Source of the DNA: Maritimibacter sp. DP1N21-5
GTDB taxonomy: Bacteria; Pseudomonadota; Alphaproteobacteria; Rhodobacterales; Rhodobacteraceae
Length of the DNA stretch: 64,000 nt
Direction: 5' to 3'
Assembly (NCBI RefSeq): GCF_019218295.1
Contig: NZ_JAHUZF010000006.1
Span: 2,046,001-2,110,000, forward strand
Of the stretch, positions 11,373 through 21,013 are shown piece by piece. Position numbers and translations under genes: made by a program. The number at the start of each line of letters is the position of its first letter. Within the stretch, counting starts at the first letter, position 1. The notes under the pieces were generated by a model. The model was not told the DNA's origin. It did not search any database and saw only the letters and a program-made list of their open reading frames with translations.

Positions 11373-11403
11373 TGTGATCACACGCGCAAATCTTGTGATC
11401 ACA
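11373..11403 (-). promoter_or_regulatory. Tandem TGTGATCACA palindromes upstream of sucC
   Basis: Two perfect copies of TGTGATCACA lie at 11373-11382 and 11394-11403, 21 bp apart centre to centre (two helical turns). Read in the direction of sucC the element is TGTGATCACA-AGA-TTTGCG-CG-TGTGATCACA, nearly the same as the pair upstream of sdhC at 18247-18277. A possible -10 (TATTAT) lies downstream toward sucC. The element is a probable operator for one dimeric regulator. A GntR-family factor is one option, since the AkgR GntR-type activator of TCA genes is known in Rhodobacter sphaeroides, but I do not know its motif. Confidence 0.75.
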
Positions 11404-11429
11404 AAGATGTTTTCAATCCCGGAAAGGCG

Positions 11430-11451
11430 AAAGGCGGGCCTCACGCCCGCC
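11430..11451 (-). terminator. Terminator of the TetR gene
   Basis: A perfect 7-bp GC stem (11433-11439 with 11445-11451, 5-base loop) is followed on the minus strand by TTT and a further T-containing run. It lies 36 bp after the stop codon of the TetR-family gene and just upstream of the suc operator pair, so it separates the two transcripts. Confidence 0.65.
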
Positions 11452-11486
11452 TCCGGAATCGCACCATCCGCCGGAGTGGGGCGCGC

Positions 11487-12035
11487 TCATCGAGTCGCGC
11501 GAAGCCCTTCATAGACGAGGTCATAAGCGCGCCGCCGCCCCTCGGGACCGATGTTGGGCGTGGTCGCCGCGGCGGCCAGCATGACGGCGAAGATCACCAC
11601 GTCAGCTTCCCGCAGATCCGCCCGCACGAGTCCTTCCGAGACGGCACGGCGCACATGGGGCTTGAGCAGCGCATGGAACCGGTCGATGGCTTCGAGCAGC
11701 ACGGGATCTTCCCGGCTTTGCGCGCGCACATAATCGGCGACCGGCGAATAATGCACCATTTCATTGTAAAAGGTGGTCACCAGTTCGAAAATCGAAGCGC
11801 CCTCTTGCGGCAAACCCGCACTGACCGCTTCGAGTTTATTCAGGAACTGGTCCAGCATCTCGTTGATGAGCGCCCGGCGATCCGCGAAGTGCCGAAAAAA
11901 TGTCGCTCTTCCAACGCCGGCACGCTGTGCAATGGTATCGAGAGGCGCACCCACACCGCGTTCGAGAAAAATCTCGTCTGCCGCATTCAGGATCCGCAAC
12001 CGGTTCTCGTTGAAATCGGCGCGTCTTTTCGTCAT
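11487..12035 (-). CDS. TetR family transcriptional regulator
   Basis: With the start at 12035 the protein has 182 residues, normal for TetR regulators. Residues 8-55 form the DNA-binding domain, with the helix-turn-helix seen in LDTIAQRAGVGRATFFRHFADR. The remainder is a helical ligand-binding domain. A longer ORF start at 12086 is rejected because its extra residues are not family sequence. It lies between mdh and sucC on the same strand but is isolated by terminators on both sides. Target and ligand cannot be inferred; autoregulation or control of an unlinked efflux gene would be usual. Confidence 0.88.
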   Translation of the reverse strand: MTKRRADFNENRLRILNAADEIFLERGVGAPLDTIAQRAGVGRATFFRHFADRRALINEMLDQFLNKLEAVSAGLPQEGASIFELVTTFYNEMVHYSPVADYVRAQSREDPVLLEAIDRFHALLKPHVRRAVSEGLVRADLREADVVIFAVMLAAAATTPNIGPEGRRRAYDLVYEGLRATR

Positions 12036-12246
12036 GTCTATCCCATCTCTTTGTCGGAATATGTGCCGCCCCTCTCCCAAAAACAAAAGGGCAAATTGTC
12101 ACCGCTCACAGCTGTGACGCATCTATACCACAAATTAACCGAATAGGTGAGACCTGATTGTCCGCTTCTTCAAGGCAGGGGTTCGGCGGCGTATGGTGCG
12201 CCTGAACAGCTGGCGATGAAGCCTGGTTCTTTGCCATGAGGAAACG

Positions 12247-12275
12247 TAAAAGGGGCCGGCGTTTCCGCCAACCCC
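12247..12275 (-). terminator. Rho-independent terminator of mdh
   Basis: A 10-bp stem (12252-12261 with 12266-12275, two G-U pairs in RNA) closes a GAAA tetraloop and is followed by TTTT on the minus strand. It starts 25 bp after the mdh stop codon. This is the clearest intrinsic terminator in the window. Confidence 0.85.
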
Positions 12276-12299
12276 TGGAATGACAGGTCACGCCGTCGC

Positions 12300-13277
<978 letters not shown>

Positions 13278-13426
13278 TCAGGTTTACTGTCCCTGCGCTG
13301 CCTAGCCCCCTTCCCCGATCTGTTCAAGGGCGCGGCGATGCAGCATGGCCGTGTCGCGAGGGGTTGCGGCCAGAAATGGTGGCGCTAAACCTCAAGTGGT
13401 CCAAGGGCTTCGGGGTGCGGCATACT

Positions 13427-14179
13427 GTGGAATACAACCTGACCTTCTTCGCCGTCGCCACGGTCGCCGTCGTCTTTGCCGGCGTTTCCAAGGGCGGCTT
13501 CGGGTCAGGAGCGGCCTTTGCGGCGACACCACTGCTCGCCCTGATTCTTGAACCGGGGCAGGCAGTTGGCCTGATGCTGCCGCTCCTCATGCTGATGGAT
13601 GTGACGGCCCTGCGTCCCTATTGGCGCAAGTGGGACGGACGCGCGGCGGGGGTGTTCATCCTTGGCGCTGTGCCCGGGGTGGCGGTCGGGACGGCGGTCT
13701 ATTCGCTCGCGAACCAGGATGTGTTCCGGCTCATGATCGGGGCGGTCGCGGTCGGCTTCGTGGCGTTTCAGCTCGCCCGGAAATACGGCCTTCTGCGTCC
13801 GGCGCGGCGCCCGATGGGCGATCTGGGCGGTGGCATTGCCGGGGCGGTCGGGGGGTTCACCAGCTTCGTGAGCCATGCAGGCGGCCCGCCCGCCGCGATC
13901 TTCCTGCTGTCGCGCGGGCTCGACAAGACGACCTATCAGGCGACCACGGTGCTCATGTTCTGGGCGATCAACCTGATGAAATTCGTGCCCTATGCGCTTC
14001 TGGGCATCTTCACCTGGGATACGCTCAAAGCCGACCTGATGCTTGTTCCTGCCGCCGTCGTCGGCGTTTGGCTCGGGGTCCGGGCGCACAACGTGATCCC
14101 TGAACGCCTCTACTTCACGATCACCTATGCACTTCTGCTTGCGACCGGAGGCAAGTTGATCTGGGATGCGCTGACCTGA
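13427..14179 (+). CDS. TauE/SafE family permease
   Basis: The protein is a predicted inner-membrane carrier of about eight helices, organised as two repeats, each starting with a conserved Gly-rich loop (FAGVSKGGFGSGA near the start, GAVGGFTSFVSHAGGPPAAIF in the middle), which is diagnostic of TauE/SafE permeases that export sulfite, sulfoacetate or similar anions. The start is uncertain: GTG at 13427 gives 250 residues beginning just before helix 1, while ATG codons at 13364 or 13376 add a weakly supported extension. It is divergent from mdh; the substrate cannot be inferred from neighbours. Confidence 0.82.
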   Translation: MEYNLTFFAVATVAVVFAGVSKGGFGSGAAFAATPLLALILEPGQAVGLMLPLLMLMDVTALRPYWRKWDGRAAGVFILGAVPGVAVGTAVYSLANQDVFRLMIGAVAVGFVAFQLARKYGLLRPARRPMGDLGGGIAGAVGGFTSFVSHAGGPPAAIFLLSRGLDKTTYQATTVLMFWAINLMKFVPYALLGIFTWDTLKADLMLVPAAVVGVWLGVRAHNVIPERLYFTITYALLLATGGKLIWDALT

Positions 14180-14191
14180 GACGCGCCGGGG

Positions 14192-14497
14192 TCAGGTCGG
14201 CTGACCCGAGGCGACGGCCTCCTCGACCTCTTCCCAGGATTGCCCGGCAGCGATGATGCACATCTGTCCGTCGGGCAGCGTTACCGTGATGGTCCAGCTG
14301 CCAGAGATGTCGGAGGCAAAGGTTTCCACGACGCGATCGCCCTGCGCCATGCCGATGGATTGCCGCGACTCGCCGAACCTGTCTGCAAGCTGGGTGAGCA
14401 CCAATTCCCGGTCTGCGCATTGGTTCTGGGCAAGGACCGGCAGCGTCATGGTGAGCACCGCGCCGATCCCAAGTGAGATAATCAGAGAACGTTTCAT
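14192..14497 (-). CDS. Small secreted protein, unknown function
   Basis: The 101-residue protein starts MKRSLIISLGIGAVLTMTLPVLA, here only summarised as a basic start, a hydrophobic core and an ALA-type cleavage site near residue 23; the mature 78 residues contain two Cys (in QCAD and QMCII) that may form a disulfide, and end in an acidic helix (SWEEVEEAVA). It is the only believable part of a much longer open minus-strand frame that runs through the genes at 14675-16690. Similar small periplasmic proteins are common in Rhodobacteraceae, without a known function. Confidence 0.7.
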   Translation of the reverse strand: MKRSLIISLGIGAVLTMTLPVLAQNQCADRELVLTQLADRFGESRQSIGMAQGDRVVETFASDISGSWTITVTLPDGQMCIIAAGQSWEEVEEAVASGQPT

Positions 14498-14674
14498 GTC
14501 ATCGCCCTTTCGTTCGGTGCCTTCATCATCGCGAACGAAGCGCGAAAAAGTGGTTAACTCGGCGAACGGCACCCCAAAGGCGTTGCCTATGCTGCGTCGC
14601 GGCAGAACAGGGCTTGCCAATTCATGCGCAGCCATGTTGTTTTGCGCAACAAAATTGCCCAGAGGAAGAATCGA

Positions 14675-15526
14675 ATGACCCTGTCCCGTCCCGTGCGCTC
14701 CGTGCTCTACATCCCCGGCTCGAAGGAACGCGCGCTGGACAAGGCCCGGGGACTGGTCGCCGACGCGATCATCTTCGACCTCGAGGACGCGGTGACGCCC
14801 GACGCGAAGGACGATGCGCGCGAGACGCTGAAGGCGGAGCTTGCCAAGGGCGGCTTCGGCAACCGGATGAAGATCGTGCGGATCAACGGGTTCGACACCG
14901 ACTGGGGCCGCGCGGATGCCGAGGCTTTCGCCGGGGCCGACATCGACGCCCTGCTCCTGCCCAAGGTGAACAGCGCCGCCGATCTCGACTCGCTGGCCGA
15001 GGTTTCGGGCGACACGCCGCTCTGGGCGATGATGGAGACGCCCGAGGGTGTGCTGAACGCCAAGTCCATCGCGGCGCACCCGCGTCTGCAAGGCATCGTC
15101 ATGGGCACCAACGATCTGGTCAAGGAACTGGGCTGCCGGGTCACGCCCGACCGTTTCGCGCTCATGACCTCGCTGCAACTGGCGCTCCTCGCCGCGCGGG
15201 CGGCCGGCAAGGTCATCGTGGACGGGGTCTACAACGCCTTCAAGGACGACGAGGGCCTGCGGGCGGAATGCGTCCAGGGCGTCGCCCTGGGCTTCGACGG
15301 CAAGACGCTGATCCACCCGGCGCAGCTCGACGTGACGAACGAGGTCTATGCCCCGTCGGAGGCGGACCTCGACCTCGCACGCCGCCAGATCGCAGCTTTC
15401 GAGGAGACCGAGGCCTCGGGGCAGGGCGTCGCCGTCGTCGATGGAAAGATCGTGGAGAATCTGCATATCGTGACGGCGAAAGCTCTGCTCGCCAAGGCAG
15501 AGGCCATCGCCAGCCTCGAAGGATAA
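14675..15526 (+). CDS. mcl2: CitE/HpcH-family CoA ester lyase, probably (3S)-malyl-CoA thioesterase
   Basis: The 283-residue protein has the TIM-barrel CitE fold: LYIPGSKERALDKA near the start, the acidic metal site IIFDLEDAV at about residue 35, LLPKVNSA, and the C-terminal GKTLIHPAQL. In Rhodobacter sphaeroides a close paralogue of malyl-CoA lyase, Mcl2, hydrolyses (3S)-malyl-CoA to malate and CoA in the ethylmalonyl-CoA pathway. The shorter N-terminus and the link to mch (16289-17323) favour that role over lyase Mcl1. The ATG at 14675 is chosen over 14624 because the conserved sequence begins there. Confidence 0.82.
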   Translation: MTLSRPVRSVLYIPGSKERALDKARGLVADAIIFDLEDAVTPDAKDDARETLKAELAKGGFGNRMKIVRINGFDTDWGRADAEAFAGADIDALLLPKVNSAADLDSLAEVSGDTPLWAMMETPEGVLNAKSIAAHPRLQGIVMGTNDLVKELGCRVTPDRFALMTSLQLALLAARAAGKVIVDGVYNAFKDDEGLRAECVQGVALGFDGKTLIHPAQLDVTNEVYAPSEADLDLARRQIAAFEETEASGQGVAVVDGKIVENLHIVTAKALLAKAEAIASLEG

Positions 15527-15529
15527 GCC

Positions 15530-16075
15530 ATGATAGTGTTGATTTTGGGGGTGCTCCTGTGGTCGGGCGCCCATCTGTTCAAGCGCCTTGCGCCCGATGC
15601 GCGGGCGCGGATGGGCGACAAGGGGCGCGGGCTCGTGGCGCTTGCGTCCTTGGCCGGTATCGTTCTGATGGTCATCGGCTACCGGATGGCGGACGGTGCG
15701 GTGCACTGGGGCCGGACACCGGCGCTCGTCGGGATCAACAACCTGCTCGTGCTTCTCGCGGTCTATCTTTTCGCCGCCTCCGGCATGAAGACCTGGATCA
15801 CGTCGAAGATCCGGCATCCCCAACTGACGGCGGTCAAGGCCTGGGCGCTCGCCCACCTGCTCGTGAACGGCGATGTTCCGTCTTACGTCCTCTTCGGCGG
15901 TCTCCTCGTCTGGGCCGTGCTCGAGGTCATCCTGATCAACCGCGCAGCCCGCCCCGCGAAAGCCACCGGACCCTTCCCGATGGGTAAGGAAATCGGCGCT
16001 GTGGTTGGCGCTGTGGTCGTCTTCGGGGTCATCGCCTGGGTGCACACCTGGCTTGGCTATCCAGTGTTCGGGTGA
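15530..16075 (+). CDS. NnrU family membrane protein
   Basis: A 181-residue integral membrane protein with about five helices and the NnrU features of an early GAHLFKRLAP and a mid-protein HLLVNGD motif. NnrU was first described near nitric oxide reductase genes, but this family member is not linked to any denitrification gene here. It starts 3 bp after the CoA ester lyase stop, so it belongs to the mcl2-mch operon. NnrU-like proteins are also related to isoprenoid/carotenoid isomerase-type membrane enzymes (15-cis-zeta-carotene isomerase), so an enzymatic role is possible. Confidence 0.85.
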   Translation: MIVLILGVLLWSGAHLFKRLAPDARARMGDKGRGLVALASLAGIVLMVIGYRMADGAVHWGRTPALVGINNLLVLLAVYLFAASGMKTWITSKIRHPQLTAVKAWALAHLLVNGDVPSYVLFGGLLVWAVLEVILINRAARPAKATGPFPMGKEIGAVVGAVVVFGVIAWVHTWLGYPVFG

Positions 16076-16084
16076 GGTGACGTC

Positions 16085-16288
16085 GTGAAACTCTATCGCT
16101 TCCTGTCGGCCGACGACACGTCGGAATTCTGTCACAAGGTCACGGCCGCGCTCAACAAGGGCTGGGAACTCCACGGCTCGCCCACCTATGCCTTCGACGC
16201 CGCGAATGGCGTCATGCGCTGCGGCCAGGCGGTCACCAAGGACGCGCCGGGGGTCTATACCCCGGAGACAAAACTGGGAGAGCAATAG
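16085..16288 (+). CDS. DUF1737 domain protein
   Basis: This 67-residue protein is almost wholly a DUF1737 domain: KLYRFL at the start and a KGWELHGSPTYAF core, which in related proteins forms a small beta-sheet. It starts at GTG, 9 bp after nnrU, and its TAG stop abuts the GTG start of mch without a spacer, so all are one operon. Function is unknown; small size and placement suggest an accessory role to the pathway. Confidence 0.82.
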   Translation: MKLYRFLSADDTSEFCHKVTAALNKGWELHGSPTYAFDAANGVMRCGQAVTKDAPGVYTPETKLGEQ

Positions 16289-17323
16289 GTGGCAAAAACC
16301 AATCCGGGCCGTTTCTTCGAGGATTACCGGGTGGGCGAGACCATCCGCCACGCGGTGCCGCGCACCCTGTCCGGTGGCGAGCGGGCGCTCTATCACGCGC
16401 TCTATCCTGCGCGTCATGCGCTTTATTCCTCGGATGAATTCGCGCGGGCCTCGGGGCTGGCGGCCTCGCCCATGGACGATCTGGCTGCCTTCCATGTGGT
16501 CTTCGGAAAATCGGTCCCTGACATCTCGCTCAATGCCGTCGCGAACCTCGGCTATGCCGAGGGGCGCTGGCGTGCACCCGTCTGGCCCGGCGATACCCTC
16601 GCCTCCGAGAGCGAGGTGATCGGCCTCAGGGAGAACTCGAACGGCAAGTCCGGCGTGGTCTATGTGCGCACGAAAGGCACAAACCAGCACGGCGACGTGG
16701 TCCTGGACTATGTGCGCTGGGTCATGGTGCGCAAGAAGAACCTCGATGCGCCCGCGCCCGAAACGGTCGTGCCGGATCTGGCCAAGGTCGTGCCGGCGTC
16801 AGAGCTGTGGATTCCCGAGGGGCTCGACTTTACGTCCTACGACTTCGCCCTTGCGGGCGAGCCGCACCGCTGGGGCGATTACGAGGTCGGCGAAACGATC
16901 GACCACGTGGACGGTGTCACGGTCGAGGAAGCCGAGCATATGCTCGCCACGCGGCTCTGGCAGAACACGGCCAAGGTGCATTTCGACGCGACCAACCGCG
17001 AGGATGGCAAGCGGCTGATCTATGGCGGCCACGTGATCTCGATGGCGCGAGCGCTGTCCTTCAATGGCCTCGCCAATGCACAGATGATCATCGGTCTGAA
17101 CGGCGGCGCCCATGCCAACCCCTGCTTTGCAGGCGACACGATCCGGGCTTGGAGCGAGGTGCTCGACAGGGCCGAGACGCCTGCCCCCGGTGTCGGCGCA
17201 ATCCGGCTGCGGCTCGTCGCGGTCAAGGGCGACCATCGGGACTTCGCGCTGAAGGGCGACGACGGGAAATACCTGCCCCATGTGATGCTCGATCTTGACT
17301 ATTGGGCGCTCATGCCGACCTGA
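16289..17323 (+). CDS. mch: Mesaconyl-CoA hydratase (MaoC-type)
   Basis: The enzyme hydrates mesaconyl-C1-CoA to beta-methylmalyl-CoA in the ethylmalonyl-CoA pathway for acetyl-CoA assimilation. The 344-residue length fits a fused double-hotdog protein. The sequence starts AKTNPGRFFEDYRVGETI and contains HALYPARHALYSSDEFARA (abridged) and MATRLWQNTAKVHF-like segments (here LATRLWQNTAKVHFD), which I recall as specific to this enzyme. The start is GTG at 16289, directly after the DUF1737 stop. With the malyl-CoA gene upstream it feeds malate and glyoxylate/propionyl-CoA carbons to the TCA genes on either side. Confidence 0.9.
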   Translation: MAKTNPGRFFEDYRVGETIRHAVPRTLSGGERALYHALYPARHALYSSDEFARASGLAASPMDDLAAFHVVFGKSVPDISLNAVANLGYAEGRWRAPVWPGDTLASESEVIGLRENSNGKSGVVYVRTKGTNQHGDVVLDYVRWVMVRKKNLDAPAPETVVPDLAKVVPASELWIPEGLDFTSYDFALAGEPHRWGDYEVGETIDHVDGVTVEEAEHMLATRLWQNTAKVHFDATNREDGKRLIYGGHVISMARALSFNGLANAQMIIGLNGGAHANPCFAGDTIRAWSEVLDRAETPAPGVGAIRLRLVAVKGDHRDFALKGDDGKYLPHVMLDLDYWALMPT

Positions 17324-17330
17324 TTGCGTC

Positions 17331-18134
17331 ATGCGACGCGCGCTTGCCCTTGCCCTGATGCTTGGACCCTCGGCCCTCTGGGCGGAGGGGTCCAAGGTGG
17401 ATTACACCTTTTCGAGGGAAATGGCGGCCCGACCCGTCACCGGCGGGGAAAGCCGCGTCAACTCCGATCCAGTGCTCGCCTATGTCGAGGCGAATGTCAC
17501 CGAAACGCTCTATCACGAGCTGGCCCACGCGCTCATCGACGTGCTGGACCTTCCGGTCTATGGGCCGGAAGAATTCGCCGCCGACATGTTCGCGATCGTC
17601 CTGATGAACCGGCTGCACGACGGTGCAACGGTTGGGGACATGGCGCGCGACGTAGGGCAGAACTACCGAATCTATGCCGAACATGCGGGCGACCATCCCG
17701 ACGACCTTGCCCTGTGGGACGTTCATGGCCCGGACATGCAACGGTATTACAACTTCGCCTGCCTGATGTACGGCGCCGACATTCAGGGGCGCGAGACGAT
17801 GCTGGCTGAATTCGACCTGCCGGAAGAACGCGCCGAGACCTGCGAGGACGAGTATCGCCTCGCCGCGCGAAGTTGGGGGGCGGTGCTCGACAGTCTGGCC
17901 ACCGACGCGCCCGGGCAGTCGGTGCGCATCGACTGGGTGCTCAACGAAGGCGATCACCTGACCGACTTCGTCAAGGGCGAGGTCGCCCGTCTGAACGCGG
18001 CCATGGTGCTCCCCGAACCGGTGACGGTCAGCGTCATTCCCTGCGGACAATCGAACGCCTTTTATGACCCGGACCCACGCGAGATCCTGATCTGCACCGA
18101 ACTGGGCGAGGAACTGGCGGCGCTCGCGGAATAG
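17331..18134 (+). CDS. DUF4344 domain putative metallopeptidase, secreted
   Basis: From the ATG at 17331 the protein has 267 residues with a signal peptide ending near residue 19 (ALWA). The mature part holds a zinc-protease motif HELAH (about residues 66-70) and a downstream acidic segment EEFAADMF that can supply the third ligand, as in DUF4344 proteins. The conserved late stretch CGQSNAFYDPDPREILICTE is also present. The gene starts 7 bp after mch but the next operon (sdh) has its own promoter. Substrate unknown. Confidence 0.82.
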   Translation: MRRALALALMLGPSALWAEGSKVDYTFSREMAARPVTGGESRVNSDPVLAYVEANVTETLYHELAHALIDVLDLPVYGPEEFAADMFAIVLMNRLHDGATVGDMARDVGQNYRIYAEHAGDHPDDLALWDVHGPDMQRYYNFACLMYGADIQGRETMLAEFDLPEERAETCEDEYRLAARSWGAVLDSLATDAPGQSVRIDWVLNEGDHLTDFVKGEVARLNAAMVLPEPVTVSVIPCGQSNAFYDPDPREILICTELGEELAALAE

Positions 18135-18246
18135 ACCGCGCCGGTCGCCGGGCATGGACCCTGCCCTGCGGTCCCGGACCCCGGGAAATCGTGATTTGTC
18201 CGCAGCATGCTGACTTTCGGCGAGGCAGCGTCCGCTGGCGCCCAAC

Positions 18247-18277
18247 TGTGATCACAAGACATTTGCGTGTGATCACA
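18247..18277 (+). promoter_or_regulatory. Tandem TGTGATCACA palindromes upstream of sdhC
   Basis: Two perfect copies of TGTGATCACA (18247-18256 and 18268-18277) have the same 21-bp centre spacing as the pair upstream of sucC. In the direction of transcription the element reads TGTGATCACA-AGACA-TTTGCG-TGTGATCACA. It lies 136 bp upstream of the sdhC start. This pair and the sucC pair are the only copies I found in the window. A shared regulator of succinate dehydrogenase and the suc operon is the simplest reading. Confidence 0.75.
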
Positions 18278-18412
18278 ACACTTCGAAATCCGTGGTGTTA
18301 GCGCCTGTCAGCCCCATTTTTCCGTAATCCGCGCGTGACTCTCGCCCGCTCCCGGGTCTAAGACATGCCGCAATTGCACAAGCCTTCGCCAACTGCATCG
18401 AAAGGTCGCTTC

Positions 18413-18796
18413 ATGGCTGATGTGAACCCGCAGGGTCGCCCCCTTTCCCCCCACCTTCAGGTTTATAGCCTGCCGCTGAACGCGAAACTGTCGATCCTGC
18501 ACCGGATCGCTGGCGCCGCGCTGAGCGTGACCGCCGTGCTGGTCGTCTGGTATTTCCTCGCGCTCGCCACCGGGCCGGAATATTTCGAAACCGCCAGCGC
18601 CGTGCTCACCTCGTGGTTCGGGGACATCGTGTTCTTCCTCTCGGCCTGCGGGCTGTGGTTCCACTTTGCGAACGGCGTGCGCCATCTCATCTGGGACACC
18701 GGCAGCTATTTCGGCGCCAAGACCACACAGCGTTCGGCGATCTTCGGTCTCGTCTTCGCCGTGATCATGGTCGCCATCACCGTCATCGTCGCGTAA
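18413..18796 (+). CDS. sdhC: Succinate dehydrogenase cytochrome b556 subunit
   Basis: SdhC is one of two membrane anchors of complex II and provides heme b and ubiquinone contacts. The 127-residue protein has the SdhC start RPLSPHLQVYSLP, the quinone-site signature SILHRIAGAALS (about residues 28-39), three transmembrane helices and the heme-ligand region FHFANGVRHLIWD near residue 83. The ATG at 18413 is preferred over 18365 because family sequence begins there. It opens the sdhCDAB operon under the tandem palindromes. Confidence 0.95.
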   Translation: MADVNPQGRPLSPHLQVYSLPLNAKLSILHRIAGAALSVTAVLVVWYFLALATGPEYFETASAVLTSWFGDIVFFLSACGLWFHFANGVRHLIWDTGSYFGAKTTQRSAIFGLVFAVIMVAITVIVA

Positions 18797-18807
18797 GGGA
18801 GGACCTC

Positions 18808-19185
18808 ATGCGTTATCAGACCGACCGCTCGCGCGTCGAAGGACTTGGCTCGGCCAAGTCGGGCACGAAACATTTCTGGGAACAGCGTATCAGCTCGATT
18901 GCGCTCCTGTTCCTCGTACCGCTCTTCGTCTTCCCCTTCGCCTACAACCTTGGCGACGGCTATGAAGAGGTTCTGGCGGCCTATTCGCATCCGGTGAACG
19001 CCGTGATCGCCGTCGCTTTTTTCATCACCACCTTCCTGCACCTGTTCCAAGGCTTGCAGGAGATCATCGCGGATTACGTCCACGGGCGGCGCGGCATGAT
19101 CCTCATGATCGCGACGCGGCTGCTTTGCTCGCTCTTCGCTCTCGTCGGCATCTACGCCGTCATCAAAATTTCGCTCGGGGCCTGA
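18808..19185 (+). CDS. sdhD: Succinate dehydrogenase hydrophobic membrane anchor
   Basis: SdhD pairs with SdhC to bind heme and quinone. The 125-residue protein has three helices with [16 protein letters not shown], giving the heme-ligand His and the quinone-site Asp-Tyr pair. A good ribosome binding site (GGGAGGA) precedes the ATG at 18808; the ORF extends further upstream in frame but would overlap sdhC. The gaps are 11 bp to sdhC and 10 bp to sdhA. Confidence 0.94.
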   Translation: MRYQTDRSRVEGLGSAKSGTKHFWEQRISSIALLFLVPLFVFPFAYNLGDGYEEVLAAYSHPVNAVIAVAFFITTFLHLFQGLQEIIADYVHGRRGMILMIATRLLCSLFALVGIYAVIKISLGA

Positions 19186-19195
19186 GGGACGGACC

Positions 19196-21001
19196 ATGGC
19201 AGAATACGCATACGAAACGCATGAATATGACGTGGTCGTCGTGGGCGCCGGTGGCGCGGGCCTGCGCGCAACGCTGGGCATGGCCGAACAGGGGCTCAAG
19301 ACCGCCTGCGTGACCAAGGTCTTTCCGACCCGCTCGCACACGGTTGCCGCGCAGGGCGGGATCGCCGCCTCGCTTGGCAACATGGGCCCGGACAGCTGGC
19401 AGTGGCATATGTACGACACCGTGAAGGGGTCGGACTGGCTGGGCGACACGGACGCGATGGAATACCTCGCGCGTGAAGCGCCCGCGGCTGTGTATGAGCT
19501 CGAACACTACGGCGTGCCCTTCTCGCGCACCGAGGAAGGCAAGATCTACCAGCGCCCCTTCGGCGGTCACACGACCGAGTTCGGCGAAGGCCCCGCGGTG
19601 CAGCGCACCTGTGCCGCCGCCGACCGCACCGGCCACGCGATCCTGCACACGCTCTACGGTCAGTCGCTGAAGAACAACGCCGAGTTCTACATCGAGTATT
19701 TCGCCATCGACCTGATCATGTCGGAGGACGGCGTCTGTCAGGGCGTGGTCTGCTGGAAACTGGACGACGGCACCTTCCACGTCTTCAACGCGAAGATGGT
19801 GGTCCTGGCGACTGGCGGCTATGGCCGCGCCTATTTCTCGGCCACCTCGGCGCACACCTGCACCGGCGACGGTGGCGGCATGGTGGCGCGCGCGGGCCTG
19901 CCGCTTCAGGACATGGAGTTCGTGCAGTTCCATCCGACCGGCATCTACGGCTCCGGCTGTCTGATCACCGAAGGCGCGCGTGGCGAAGGTGGCTACCTCA
20001 CCAACTCAGAAGGCGAGCGGTTCATGGAGCGCTATGCGCCCCACTACAAGGACCTTGCGCCGCGCGACTATGTCTCCCGCTGCATGACCATGGAGATACG
20101 CGAAGGCCGCGGTGTGGGCGAACATGGCGACCACATCCACCTCAACCTGTCGCACCTCCCCGCCGAAGCGCTGGCGGAACGTCTGCCGGGGATTTCGGAG
20201 TCTGCCAAGATTTTCGCGGGCGTCGACGTCACGAAGGAACCGATCCCGGTGCTGCCGACCGTGCACTACAACATGGGTGGCATCCCGACGAACTACTACG
20301 GCGAAGTGCTGAACCCGACCGAGGGCAACCAGAATGCCGTCGTTCCCGGCCTCATGGCCGTGGGCGAGGCGGGCTGTGCCTCGGTCCATGGCGCGAACCG
20401 GCTTGGGTCCAACTCGCTCATCGACCTCGTGGTCTTTGGCCGCGCCGCAGCGATCCGGGCGGGCAAGGTGGTCGATGCCTCCGCGGCGAACCCGAAGCTC
20501 AATCAGGCGTCGATCGACAAGGCCTTCGACCGTTTCGACGGGCTGCGCAATGCCAATGGCGGCACGCCGACCGCCGAACTCCGGCTCGAGATGCAAAAGA
20601 CCATGCAGGCCGACGCCGCGGTGTTCCGGACCGACAAGACACTGGCCGAGGGGGTCGAGAAGATGACCGCCATCGCCGCCAAGATCGGCGACCTCAAGGT
20701 GACGGACCGCTCGCTCTTCTGGAACTCCGACCTCATGGAGACGCTGGAACTCACGAACCTCATGCCGAACGCGCTTGCCACCATTCACGGAGCGGAAGCG
20801 CGCAAGGAAAGCCGTGGGGCCCATGCGTCGGAAGACCACGACAAGCGCGACGACGACAAATGGCGCGTGCACACGATTTCGCGCGTCGACGGGAACAAGG
20901 TGGACCTCACCTATCGTCCAGTTATCGTCGATCCGCTGACCACCGAAGATCAGGGTGGGATTTCGCTCAAGACTATCGCGCCGAAAGCGCGGACGTTCTA
21001 A
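19196..21001 (+). CDS. sdhA: Succinate dehydrogenase flavoprotein subunit
   Basis: SdhA oxidises succinate to fumarate through covalently bound FAD. The 601-residue protein shows the FAD dinucleotide motif [12 protein letters not shown], the flavinylated His in [10 protein letters not shown] (near residue 48), the substrate-site HPTGIYGSG and EGARGEGG, and the catalytic Arg region near [10 protein letters not shown]. The C-terminal arginine-rich region ending in Arg-Thr-Phe is normal. It lies between sdhD and sdhB. Confidence 0.97.
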   Translation: MAEYAYETHEYDVVVVGAGGAGLRATLGMAEQGLKTACVTKVFPTRSHTVAAQGGIAASLGNMGPDSWQWHMYDTVKGSDWLGDTDAMEYLAREAPAAVYELEHYGVPFSRTEEGKIYQRPFGGHTTEFGEGPAVQRTCAAADRTGHAILHTLYGQSLKNNAEFYIEYFAIDLIMSEDGVCQGVVCWKLDDGTFHVFNAKMVVLATGGYGRAYFSATSAHTCTGDGGGMVARAGLPLQDMEFVQFHPTGIYGSGCLITEGARGEGGYLTNSEGERFMERYAPHYKDLAPRDYVSRCMTMEIREGRGVGEHGDHIHLNLSHLPAEALAERLPGISESAKIFAGVDVTKEPIPVLPTVHYNMGGIPTNYYGEVLNPTEGNQNAVVPGLMAVGEAGCASVHGANRLGSNSLIDLVVFGRAAAIRAGKVVDASAANPKLNQASIDKAFDRFDGLRNANGGTPTAELRLEMQKTMQADAAVFRTDKTLAEGVEKMTAIAAKIGDLKVTDRSLFWNSDLMETLELTNLMPNALATIHGAEARKESRGAHASEDHDKRDDDKWRVHTISRVDGNKVDLTYRPVIVDPLTTEDQGGISLKTIAPKARTF

Positions 21002-21013
21002 GGAGACACGTAG

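Noticed and set aside
11373..11403. CRP/FNR-type site
   Set aside because: CRP needs TGTGA-N6-TCACA; here the half sites abut and the unit is a 10-bp palindrome repeated at 21 bp.
14192..16690. 832-codon minus-strand open frame covering mcl2, nnrU and mch
   Set aside because: Only the last 101 codons (14192-14497) look like a protein; the rest is antisense to well-supported genes and arises from high GC content.
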